DNA of 64,000 nt, taken from contig CANRBX010000001.1 of the NCBI GenBank assembly GCA_947628955.1, positions 67,931 through 131,930 of the forward strand, written 5' to 3'. A model generated the notes under the pieces. That model searched no databases. It was not told the DNA's origin and saw nothing but the letters and a program-made list of their open reading frames with translations. This DNA comes from an uncultured Lachnospiraceae bacterium (GTDB taxonomy: Bacteria > Bacillota > Clostridia > Lachnospirales > Lachnospiraceae). The position numbers were made by a program, and so were the translations under genes. How positions within the stretch are numbered: position 1 is the stretch's first letter; every line of letters begins with the position of its first letter. Positions 54,599 to 62,613 of the stretch are shown piece by piece.

Positions 54599-54871
54599 TG
54601 TACTTCCCCTTTCGCCGCACGCCTCCCGCAGGGCTGCGCACAGCTCATGTTATCTCAGACATCTTACCACAGGATTGCCGGGGCCGCCATCCGCTTCGGA
54701 ATTTCTTTATAAAAAAATAAGAAAATGCATAAAGGGGAAACCGGTATGCCGGCTGCTTTTCCTTTCTCCGGCGTGCCGTCCGGCCGGATCCCAACGGCAG
54801 TTTTCCCGAACGCGCGTCCGGAGGTTCCATGGTGGAAGCCTCCCGGGGTCCGCTCTGAAAACTGCGCCGGA
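54599..54871. other. Intergenic stretch without a recognised feature
   Basis: Between the GH18 gene and the small hypothetical gene. Short ORFs here overlap on the wrong frame and have no ribosome sites; I see no clear terminator. Confidence 0.5.
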
Positions 54872-55129
54872 TCACCTCCGCAGCCGCCAGGGTTTTGAAT
54901 TTTCCGAAACCCGGATAAAATGGATCTCCGCGATCCGATCCTGCTCGTCCCCGACAAAATCCCTCATGTAGTCGGAACCCTCCGCGAGCATGCACGCCTC
55001 GACGATATCGTCGGCCCTGCTCGGGCGGTTCCCGAGGTAAAGATGTGTCCCTTCTCTTTCGTAATCCCGGAGCTCTCTCCACAGAGAGTATGCCCGGTTT
55101 TCAGGTCTTCCTTGTCTCTTTTTCTCCAA
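54872..55129 (-). CDS. Small conserved-looking hypothetical protein
   Basis: An 85-residue hydrophilic protein that I do not recognise. It contains YSLWRELRDYEREGTHLYLG, DDIVEACMLAEGSDYMRDFV and AEIHFIRV, a plausible small folded domain. The ORF track starts at 55207, but that ATG lies in the terminal repeat of the 168-bp element. A TTG at 55129 has GGAGG six bases upstream and avoids the repeat, so it is preferred. Confidence 0.55.
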   Translation of the reverse strand: MEKKRQGRPENRAYSLWRELRDYEREGTHLYLGNRPSRADDIVEACMLAEGSDYMRDFVGDEQDRIAEIHFIRVSENSKPWRLRR

Positions 55130-55198
55130 TTTTTTCCTCCGGCGCTGCAAATTAAACTGAGAGGTGCGATCGTGATATATTATGACGTTGGAGTCAAA

Positions 55199-55366
55199 TG
55201 ATGCCATACGGATTGTTCCGTGCTACGCACTCCCACAATCCTGCCCAACATTCGGAATTCATGGGGCCCCTGCCCCACTTCTTCCTCATGTTTGGGCGGG
55301 TCATTAAGTCATAAAACCACTTCTGCGCAAGCGCATCGTGGTTTATGACTTTTGACCCTGGCATCA
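55199..55366. repeat. 168-bp interspersed repeat, copy 2
   Basis: Same ends (TGATGCCA and TGGCATCA), length and internal hairpins as copy 1 at 28996, in the same orientation; six base differences by hand alignment. The left flank (AGTCAAA) is also shared. It lies just upstream of the small gene at 54872. Confidence 0.85.
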
Positions 55367-55749
55367 TATTATTACCAGTCTATGCAGCGCGGACTGCAAT
55401 AATGTCAGAATCAAATGCGCCGTGCGGATGGCCCCATACTGCGCCCTCCGGCCCATTTAATAAATTATTTACTTGCGCAAAAAACAGAAATTGATTATAA
55501 TGCGTAAAAGAAGCCAGAAAGATATGTGGGAACATTTCGCCGCGGGAATGTACAGTGCATGGTGCAGAAGACGGCTGCCTCGCTTCCCTCCTTTCCTCCG
55601 GAATATAAAAACAGGCGGATGAACCTCACATACTTTCTGATGTATATTATAATTAATATGTTGAAATTTTTCAAGTCTTTTTTTCAAAAAATATGCCCTG
55701 TTTTCGCACAGGTTGGAACGGAATGGCGCAACTGTAACATTTTATCCAC
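55367..55749. other. AT-rich intergenic stretch
   Basis: Between the repeat and the mecA promoter. It is AT-rich, with no credible gene. A short block (ATCAAATGCGCCGTGCGGAT) faintly resembles the left end of the 168-bp element and might be a decayed copy. Confidence 0.4.
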
Positions 55750-55779
55750 TTTACATATCGGTACAAATGCGTATATAAT
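55750..55779 (+). promoter_or_regulatory. Promoter of mecA
   Basis: TTTACA, 18 bases, TATAAT, 44 bases before the ATG; a GGAAGTG ribosome site follows. Confidence 0.65.
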
Positions 55780-55823
55780 AATAGTGATACCAGTGTAATC
55801 TCACCGGGTAAGGAAGTGATTGA

Positions 55824-56603
55824 ATGAAGATTGAAAAACTTAACGACAGGCAAATTCGCTGCACCCTGACAAGAGAAGATCTTGCGGACAGAAAGATCAA
55901 ACTGAGTGAATTCGCATACGGTTCTGATAAAGCAAAAGCACTTTTTCAGGATATGATGCAGGTTGCCGCCCAGGATTTTGGTTTTGAAGCGGACAATACT
56001 CCGCTTGTCATAGAGGCAGTACCTATCTCCATCGACTCACTGATTCTGATCATCACAAAAGTCGACGATCCGGAAGAACTTGACACCAGATTTTCACGGT
56101 TCTCGCCTGAGGATCCCTCGCGTGAGGACGGCTACTCCCTCTCTGATCTCAGAGACCGGATCGAGGGCGCCGACGACATTCTGGGGCTGATCCGGAAGAT
56201 CTCCGAGGCCCGCAAGCGTGCGGCTGCACAGCAGGCCCAGAACGCGGCGCAGACAGCCGAAGCCGCACAGACAGCGGATCCTGCCGAGGAGGACGAGGAA
56301 GTGCGCCGCCTGACACGGTTCTACCTCTTCCACTCGCTCGACGACGCGATCCGCGCTTCAGGCGTGCTCGGCCCCGTCTACGACGGCCCGAACGCCCTGT
56401 ACAAGAACCCTGAGAGCGGCGATTATTACCTGCTGCTTGAGAAGGCCGGGAGCTCCGCGGAGCAGTTCAATAAGATCTGCAACGTCCTCTCCGAATATGC
56501 CGCATCCTGCAAGTTCACGCCGGGCATGGAGGCACATTTCTCAGAGCACATGGAGACCATTCTCGCAGACCACGCGCTGCAGACCCTGCATCAGCTGAGA
56601 TGA
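55824..56603 (+). CDS. mecA: MecA family adaptor protein
   Basis: A 259-residue ClpC adaptor that brings substrates to the Clp protease. The N-terminal substrate-binding domain starts MKIEKLNDRQIRCTLTREDL. A variable linker (about residues 125-160) is rich in Ala and Gln (AQQAQNAAQTAEAAQTADPA). The C-terminal ClpC-binding domain includes FYLFHSLDDAIRAS and YYLLLEKAGSSAEQFNKICN. It is monocistronic with its own promoter and terminator. Confidence 0.94.
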   Translation: MKIEKLNDRQIRCTLTREDLADRKIKLSEFAYGSDKAKALFQDMMQVAAQDFGFEADNTPLVIEAVPISIDSLILIITKVDDPEELDTRFSRFSPEDPSREDGYSLSDLRDRIEGADDILGLIRKISEARKRAAAQQAQNAAQTAEAAQTADPAEEDEEVRRLTRFYLFHSLDDAIRASGVLGPVYDGPNALYKNPESGDYYLLLEKAGSSAEQFNKICNVLSEYAASCKFTPGMEAHFSEHMETILADHALQTLHQLR

Positions 56604-56685
56604 CCGGTTCTGCCGGCAGGCGCACGGCAGGCGCTCCCGCCTGTCAGTATCTCCGAAACACGTTACAATAAAAGATAAGCACAGA

Positions 56686-56748
56686 TTTTATGCGGCAGGA
56701 AACGGCTTTCACATTTCAGTGTGACACGGTCTTTTCTGCCGCATAAAA
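56686..56748. terminator. Bidirectional terminator between mecA and nrdD
   Basis: Perfect 17-base arms TTTTATGCGGCAGGAAA and TTTTCTGCCGCATAAAA around a 29-base loop, with T-runs on both strands. It ends mecA and can end the convergent nrdD transcript. Confidence 0.85.
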
Positions 56749-56865
56749 AATATCACAGGGGCTTCCGCAAAGCTGCACCGTCCGGATATACCGGAACGGG
56801 GGTTTTGCAAAAGCCCCTGCCGTATCTTCTGCCGGCCCTGCCTGCTTCTGAGGCACCCTCCGGCA

Positions 56866-56945
56866 TTTAATAAATCTTTTGTTCAATTTTTTAATCTTTT
56901 GCCTGTTCAATTTTTTGTCTGTTTGAACCGTTCTGTCTGCGCAGC
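56866..56945 (-). repeat. AT-rich near-repeats downstream of nrdD
   Basis: On the minus strand AAAAAATTGAACAGGCAAAAGATT is followed by AAAAAATTGAACAAAAGATT, with a related GGTTCAAACAGAC block before. It lies downstream of the nrdD stop; here the repeat does not clearly include the stop. Confidence 0.5.
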
Positions 56946-56980
56946 TGTGCAGATCCCTTCATCCGCGCAGATTCTTCTGT

Positions 56981-59569
56981 CTACGCGTTTGACACAAGCC
57001 GGTCGACGTAGCGCTTGATATTGGACGCGTTGACATATCTGTCGACGACTCCGTCATGAAGCACGATCAGCGTCGGAGCCTGCATGACCCCGTACTGGCT
57101 GACCAGATCCAGGTTTTCCTCCGCATCCACCAGCTCATACGGCTCGTCCTTCAGCATCTCTTTTGCGATCCTGCAGTTCGGGCAGGTCTTCGTCGTAAAC
57201 AGGAAGCGCGTCTCCTGCCCCTCCGGGGCCTGCGCTCCGGTCTCTGCGGCCTGCGCCGCCTCCGGAATCTGCGCTCCGGCCTTTGCACCCTGCATCGCCT
57301 CCGGGGCCTGCGCTCCGGCCTTCGCACCCTGCACTGCCTCCGCTCCGGCCTTTGCAGGCGCGTCCTGCCGTCCCTCAGAGTCCATGCCGGGCACGGTCAC
57401 ACTGACACCCGCGCGGTACATCGGCTGCTCCTGCGCGGACGCGCCGCCCCTCTTCAGGCGGGAGTTCGGGATGTCATAGAGCCTGCGGTCCGCAAACTCC
57501 TGCGTCTTTCCGTCATTCCAGTTCTGCACCGGACGATAGTAGCCGGTGATCCTGCTGTAGACCTCCGTCGGCTCGCCGCAGATCGGGCAGGTCTTCTGCT
57601 CGCCGTCCAGATAGCCGTGGGAACGGCAGATCGAATAGGTCGGCGACATCGTGTAATAAGGAAGCCTGTAGTTCTCCGCAATCCTGCGCACCAGCGTGGC
57701 CGCAGCCTTCCAGTCCGGAAGCCGCTCGCCGAGGAACGCGTGGAACACGGTGCCCGATGTGTACAGCGTCTGCAGCTCGTCCTGAATGTCGAGCGCGTCA
57801 AAAATATCTGACGTGAAGTTCACCGGAAGATGCGAGCTGTTCGTGTAGTATGGCGTCTTGTCCTGCGTCGCGCCCGGGCCCGGATTCACGACTCCGACCT
57901 CTCCGCCGGCCGTAATGATATCCGGCCAGCGCGCCTTGTCATGCTTCGCCAGACGGTACGTCGTGGACTCTGCCGGCGTCGCCTCGAGATTGTAAAGGTC
58001 GCCGTACATCTCCTGGTACGTGACAAGCCTCTCCCTCATGTGGTTCAGGACGTCCTTCGCGAACTGCTGCGTCTCCGGATGGGTCAGATCCCTGCGCAGC
58101 CAGTTGGCGTTCAGCCCGGCCTCGTTCATGCCGATCAGGCCGATCGTAGAGAAATGATTGTCGAACGTGCCGAGGTAGCGCTTTGTATACGGGTACAGTC
58201 CCTCGTCGAGAAGCTTTGTGATCACCTCTCTCTTGATCTTCAGGGAGCGCGCGGCCACATCCATCATGTGGTCCAGCCTGCGGTAAAAATCCTTTTCATT
58301 CGAAGCCAGATAGGCGATGCGCGGAAGGTTGATCGTCACCACGCCGACACTGCCCGTGCTCTCGCCAGAGCCAAAGAATCCGCCCATCTTTTTGCGCAGC
58401 TCACGCAGGTCGAGGCGCAGGCGGCAGCACATGCTGCGCACGTCGCTCGGCTGCATATCGCTGTTGATATAGTTTGAGAAATACGGCGTGCCGTACTTCG
58501 CCGTCATCGTAAACAGAAGCCGGTTGTTCTCTGTCTCGGACCAGTCGAAATCCTTCGTGATCGAGTAGGTCGGGATCGGATACTGGAAGCCGCGGCCCTC
58601 CGCATCGCCCTCGATCATCGTCTCGATGAAGGCCCGGTTGATCATGTCCATTTCCTTTTTGCAGTCCTTATAGCAGAAATCCATCTCTCTGCCGCCCACG
58701 ATCGCCGGGAGCTCCGCCAGGTCGTTCGGCACCGTCCAGTCGAGCGTGATATTCGAGAACGGGGCCTGAGTGCCCCAGCGGCTCGGCGTATTCACACCGT
58801 AGACAAAGGACTCAATGCACTTCTTCACCTCCGGATACGTCAGGTTGTCCGCCTTCACAAACGGAGCCAGATACGTATCAAACGAGGAAAACGCCTGCGC
58901 GCCTGCCCACTCATTCTGCATGATCCCGAGGAAATTCACCATCTGGTTGCACAGCACAGACAGATGCTTCGCCGGTGCGGACGTGATCTTGCCCTTGATC
59001 CCGCCGAGCCCCTCCTGGATCAGCTGCTTCAGGGACCACCCCGCGCAGTAGCCGGTCAGCATAGAAAGATCGTGAATGTGGATGTCCGCATTGCGGTGCG
59101 CATCCGCGATCTCCTGGTCATAAATCTCGGACAGCCAGTAATTCGCCGTCACCGCGCCGGAATTGCTCAGGATCAGGCCGCCCACGGAATATGTGACGGT
59201 CGAATTTTCCTTTACACGCCAGTCCTCCACCTTCACATAGCTGTTCACGATCTCCTTGTAGTCGAGGATCGTGGACTTCATATTGCGGATCTTCTCGCGC
59301 TGCTTGCGGTAGAGGATATATGCCTTCGCGACCTCGGCATATCCCGCCTGGATCAGCACCTGCTCCGCGCTGTCCTGCACGCTCTCGACATCGATCAGGC
59401 CGTCCCTGATCTTCTTCTGGAAATCCGCCGTCACGCGGAGAGCCAGCAGATCGATCATATCGCTGTTGTACTCCATCTGCTGCGCGTCAAATGCTTTTTC
59501 AATCGCTCCGCTGATCTTAGCCAGATTAAACTCGGCAATCTCACCGTCGCGCTTTACTACTTTAAACAC
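56981..59569 (-). CDS. nrdD: Anaerobic ribonucleoside-triphosphate reductase with fused thioredoxin-like domain
   Basis: An 862-residue class III ribonucleotide reductase that makes dNTPs without oxygen. The ATP-cone is at residues 1-95 (MFKVVKRDGEIAEFNLAKIS). The catalytic barrel holds the active-site SMCCRLRLDL. The Cys-rich zinc segment ICRSHGY/CPICGEP precedes the glycyl-radical site RITGYYRPV (near residue 680). Unusually, an Ala/Gly-rich linker of near-repeats (GAKAGAQAPEA type, about 735-785) leads to a redoxin domain with TKTCPNCRIA (Cys 796 and 799) and the cis-Pro MQAPTLIV. NrdR-like boxes lie upstream. No NrdG activase is in the window. Confidence 0.95.
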   Translation of the reverse strand: MFKVVKRDGEIAEFNLAKISGAIEKAFDAQQMEYNSDMIDLLALRVTADFQKKIRDGLIDVESVQDSAEQVLIQAGYAEVAKAYILYRKQREKIRNMKSTILDYKEIVNSYVKVEDWRVKENSTVTYSVGGLILSNSGAVTANYWLSEIYDQEIADAHRNADIHIHDLSMLTGYCAGWSLKQLIQEGLGGIKGKITSAPAKHLSVLCNQMVNFLGIMQNEWAGAQAFSSFDTYLAPFVKADNLTYPEVKKCIESFVYGVNTPSRWGTQAPFSNITLDWTVPNDLAELPAIVGGREMDFCYKDCKKEMDMINRAFIETMIEGDAEGRGFQYPIPTYSITKDFDWSETENNRLLFTMTAKYGTPYFSNYINSDMQPSDVRSMCCRLRLDLRELRKKMGGFFGSGESTGSVGVVTINLPRIAYLASNEKDFYRRLDHMMDVAARSLKIKREVITKLLDEGLYPYTKRYLGTFDNHFSTIGLIGMNEAGLNANWLRRDLTHPETQQFAKDVLNHMRERLVTYQEMYGDLYNLEATPAESTTYRLAKHDKARWPDIITAGGEVGVVNPGPGATQDKTPYYTNSSHLPVNFTSDIFDALDIQDELQTLYTSGTVFHAFLGERLPDWKAAATLVRRIAENYRLPYYTMSPTYSICRSHGYLDGEQKTCPICGEPTEVYSRITGYYRPVQNWNDGKTQEFADRRLYDIPNSRLKRGGASAQEQPMYRAGVSVTVPGMDSEGRQDAPAKAGAEAVQGAKAGAQAPEAMQGAKAGAQIPEAAQAAETGAQAPEGQETRFLFTTKTCPNCRIAKEMLKDEPYELVDAEENLDLVSQYGVMQAPTLIVLHDGVVDRYVNASNIKRYVDRLVSNA

Positions 59570-59631
59570 TTCAAACCCCTCCCAAACTCAGTAAAACAAA
59601 ACTGCATGATTCCATCGGGTATCATTATATC

Positions 59632-59678
59632 ACTGCATATATGGTTAGTCAATGGAAAACCCACTACATATATGTGTC
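59632..59678 (-). promoter_or_regulatory. Pair of NrdR-box-like palindromes upstream of nrdD
   Basis: Two CATATATG-centred palindromes, at 59636-59643 and 59667-59674, lie exactly 31 bases apart, the three-turn spacing known for NrdR box pairs. The distal one reads ACACATATATGTAGTG on the minus strand. They lie 60-110 bases before the nrdD ATG and imply NrdR repression. Confidence 0.7.
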
Positions 59679-59725
59679 AATTTTATTACATATACAACAT
59701 CTTGTAGCAGGAAAATCCGGTTTTC

Positions 59726-60967
59726 TCATACGCTCATGTAGATGTCCTTCGGCACGTACGCGCGCACAAAGATCCCGTCCGCCTGATACGCCTCCTCGAG
59801 CAGCTCTCCTTTTCTGCGGATCAGCTGAATCACCCCGGCCCGGTCGTACGGATACAGGCGCTCGATATAGATCTTCTGCGCGCGCAGGATCTCGCTGAGC
59901 GCCAGGCGCAGCTCGTCCATACCCTCTCCGGTATGCGCGGAGCAAGGGATGCATTTTTCCGCGCGGAAATCCCGGAATGTCCGCCGGTCCAAAAGCAGGT
60001 CCTGCTTGTTGAACACCGTGACCACCGGCTTGCCCCCGGCGCCCAGCTCCGAGAGCGTCTCATACACGACCTGCATCTGCGCCTCCATCTGCGTACTCGA
60101 CGAATCCACCACATGGATCAGGATGTCCGCACAGCAGACCTCCTCAAGCGTGCTCTTAAACGCCTCCACCAGATGATGCGGCAGCTTCCGGATGAATCCG
60201 ACCGTGTCCGTCAGCAGGATCTCCTGCCTGCCGGGCAGCCGCACGATCCTCGTCGTGGTATCCAGCGTCGCAAACAGCTTTTCATCCTCCATAACGTCCG
60301 CTCCGGTCAGGGTCCGGAAGAGCGCCGATTTTCCGACAGAGGTATATCCCACCAGGGCCACGATCTTCTGCTGCGTTTTCCTGCGCTGCGCGCGGATCAG
60401 CTCACGGTGCCGGATCACTTCCTCAAGCTCGCGCTTCAGATGGCTGATCCTTGTGCGGATCACGCGGCGATCCGTCTCCAGCTTCTTTTCACCAGGTCCC
60501 CTCGTACCAATGCCGCCGCCCAGTCTCGACAGCGAATTGCCCAGACCCGTCAGCCTGGCCGCCCGATAGCGCAGCTGCGCCAGCTCCACCTGCAGCTTGC
60601 CCTCGCTCGACGTCGCATGGCGCGCAAAAATATCGAGGATCAGAAGCGTGCGGTCCATCACCTTGCAGTCAAGCTCCTGCTGCAGGTTGTTCAGCTGCGC
60701 GGGGCTGAGCTCGTCGTCGCAGATGATGCCCGTCGCCTCTGTCTCAAAAAGGAGGTTTCTCACCTCCTCGATCTTTCCTTTTCCGATATAAGTGCCCGGG
60801 TGGATGCTCTCACGGCGCTGGATCAGCATCCCCGCCACCTCGGCGTCCGCCGTGCGCGCCAGCTCCCCGAGCTCCCTGACGGATTCCTCTGTGTCGTCCC
60901 CGGCATCAGCCTGCACCCCGACCAGGATCACCCGCTCCCGTATCTCGTTCCTCATCGTATCCTGCAT
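59726..60967 (-). CDS. hflX: GTPase HflX
   Basis: A 413-residue ribosome-associated GTPase involved in rescue of stalled or stressed ribosomes. The N-terminal HflX domain contains GTYIGKGKIEEV and DDELSPAQLNNL; a middle helical segment has GGIGTRGPGEKKLETDRR; the G domain has G1 ALVGYTSVGKSAL, G3 DTVGFIRKLPHHLVEAF and G4 FNKQDL. The start at 60967 has AGAAGGAAA upstream; the ORF track start is too early. Confidence 0.95.
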   Translation of the reverse strand: MQDTMRNEIRERVILVGVQADAGDDTEESVRELGELARTADAEVAGMLIQRRESIHPGTYIGKGKIEEVRNLLFETEATGIICDDELSPAQLNNLQQELDCKVMDRTLLILDIFARHATSSEGKLQVELAQLRYRAARLTGLGNSLSRLGGGIGTRGPGEKKLETDRRVIRTRISHLKRELEEVIRHRELIRAQRRKTQQKIVALVGYTSVGKSALFRTLTGADVMEDEKLFATLDTTTRIVRLPGRQEILLTDTVGFIRKLPHHLVEAFKSTLEEVCCADILIHVVDSSSTQMEAQMQVVYETLSELGAGGKPVVTVFNKQDLLLDRRTFRDFRAEKCIPCSAHTGEGMDELRLALSEILRAQKIYIERLYPYDRAGVIQLIRRKGELLEEAYQADGIFVRAYVPKDIYMSV

Positions 60968-61048
60968 TTTCCTTCTCCACCTTGTCCCTGCAGGGCAGAC
61001 CGGGCCGGGGCGCTCCATCCTTCCGGTTCCCGGAACCGCCCCGGCGGC

Positions 61049-61390
61049 GGCATCCGTTTTCCCGCAGAGTTTTCAGCTCCCGGCGCCGACGCCCATTCTC
61101 CCGCAGGGTTTTCAGTTTACGGTACCGGCGCCTGTTTTCCAGGCCAGATCCTCAGCTCCTGGCACCGGCGCCCATTCTCCCGCAGGGTTTTCAGTTTACG
61201 GCACCGGCGCCTGTTTTCCAGGCCAGATCCTCAGCTCCCGGCGCCGGCGCCCATTCTCCCGCAGGGTTTTCAGTTTACGGCACCGGCGCCTGTTTTCCAG
61301 GCCAGATCCTCAGCTCCCGGCACCGACGCCCATTCTCCCGCAGGGTTTTCAGTTTACGGCACCGGCGCCCGCTGCCCGGCAGTGTTCTCA
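61049..61390 (-). repeat. 79-bp tandem repeat, four units, spanning the stop of the TPR lipoprotein gene
   Basis: CCCATTCTCCCGCAGGG recurs at 61092, 61171, 61250 and 61329, a period of exactly 79 bases. Each unit consists of two related halves of about 40 bases, both holding GGCGCCGGTGCCG-like cores. On the minus strand the unit's GCTGAGGATCTGGCC resembles CGCTGAGAACACTGCC at the gene's own TGA, so the array starts at the stop. It fills the 420-base gap to hflX. Confidence 0.9.
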
Positions 61391-62446
61391 GCGCGTCGCC
61401 AGAAACGTCCATTCGCGCGCGCCGGCCTCGTCCGCCGGATAGCGCCGGACGTACTCCTGCGCCTTTGCCTTCGCCGCCACAAAATCCTGTTTCTTCTCGT
61501 AAGCTACGATCTCATTAAAGTACAGCTCCTGCCTGTCGCCGGAATCCAGTGCCAGCCCCTCCGCGATATGGGAGAGCGCCAGATCGTAATCCCCGCTGGC
61601 GATCGCGCAGAGCGCGAGTCCGTTGCAGACCACCGTACTCGTCCCAAACTCTTCCTGAATCTGCCGATATGCCGCCTGCGCATGCACATAATCCTCAAGC
61701 GCCAGATAAACTCTCCCCAGCAGATACATGGCGGGCTCGTATTTCGCCCCCGCCGGCTCCATCAGCAGCAGCTGCGCCTGCTCATAGTCCTCAAGATAAT
61801 AGTAGATCCGCCCGCGGTTGTAATAATGTTCCATATCCTCGCCCTGAATCGCAAGCGCGCTCTGCAGATACTGACTGCCGAGCCCTGAAAGATTCCGCTT
61901 CCGGTAGCACTCATAAATGTCCAGATACAGGTCATAATCCTGGCTGCGCAGAGCGGTCGCGGCGTCAAAATCGGCCTCCGCTTCCTCCGGCATATCCTCG
62001 TACAGCCAGCTTGCGCCCCGCAGGAAATAGGCGTCGGCATCCTCATGCTCCTCCAGGATGCGGTCACATGTGGCGACGGTCTCCTCATAATCTCCGGAGC
62101 GGTACTGGGCAGTGGCAAGATACAGCTCGATATCCAGGACATTTTCCTTCATTTTACTGTCCGCACTCTCAAGCGCGGCCTCAAAGGCCTTTCCCGCATC
62201 CTCATACTGCGCCAGGCCCATGTATGCCAGACCGAGCCCGCGGTAGGCCAGCATCTGCTCTTCCCCGTCCCGGGCCGCCTCCGCAAAGAGCAGCTGCGCC
62301 TGCTCATACTCCCCGGCCTCCAGGGCGCTCACGGCTTCCAGCGTCTTGGCGCCGGTCGCGCCGCCCATCTCGCAGCCGCCGAGCAAAAACAGACTTCCCG
62401 TCAGACAGACAAGCAGGATTTTTCTAAGATGATTATCCGTTCTCAT
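61388..62446 (-). CDS. TPR-repeat lipoprotein
   Basis: A 352-residue surface lipoprotein. The signal HLRKILLVCLTGSLFLLGGC has a canonical lipobox LGGC. The rest is a stack of about eight TPR-type helical hairpins (AYRGLGLAYMGLAQYEDAGKAF, ADFDAATALRSQDYDLYLDIY, YNRGRIYYYLEDYEQAQLLL), which serve protein-protein contacts. The ATG at 62446 has GGGGGATAAAA upstream. The specific role is unknown. It is divergent from the repeat protein at 62614. Confidence 0.88.
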   Translation of the reverse strand: MRTDNHLRKILLVCLTGSLFLLGGCEMGGATGAKTLEAVSALEAGEYEQAQLLFAEAARDGEEQMLAYRGLGLAYMGLAQYEDAGKAFEAALESADSKMKENVLDIELYLATAQYRSGDYEETVATCDRILEEHEDADAYFLRGASWLYEDMPEEAEADFDAATALRSQDYDLYLDIYECYRKRNLSGLGSQYLQSALAIQGEDMEHYYNRGRIYYYLEDYEQAQLLLMEPAGAKYEPAMYLLGRVYLALEDYVHAQAAYRQIQEEFGTSTVVCNGLALCAIASGDYDLALSHIAEGLALDSGDRQELYFNEIVAYEKKQDFVAAKAKAQEYVRRYPADEAGAREWTFLATR

Positions 62447-62613
62447 AATTTTATCCCCCGCACTCCAGAGATTTATCATAGCATAAAAGTGCAGAATAGG
62501 CAATATCGCTACTGTTCTTCCCGGCTATTCTGTGATAAAATGATTATTACGATTTTTTCAAAAATTCCCGTTAAAGACCTGCGCCGCCTGCGGGCGGCAG
62601 AATGGAGAGCCAT

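Noticed and set aside
54645-55082. 145-aa minus-strand ORF overlapping the small gene at 54872
   Set aside because: Wrong frame relative to the TTG-started gene with good ribosome site; composition is Arg/Gly-rich shadow-like.
55380-55460. Possible decayed third copy of the 168-bp element
   Set aside because: Only a short block resembles the left end; the match is too weak without a statistical test.
56716-56910. 64-aa minus-strand ORF downstream of mecA
   Set aside because: It overlaps a perfect bidirectional terminator and AT-rich repeats and has no ribosome site.
61049-61390. Possible CRISPR array or integron-like array
   Set aside because: The 79-base units are near-identical throughout, with no variable spacer and no integrase.
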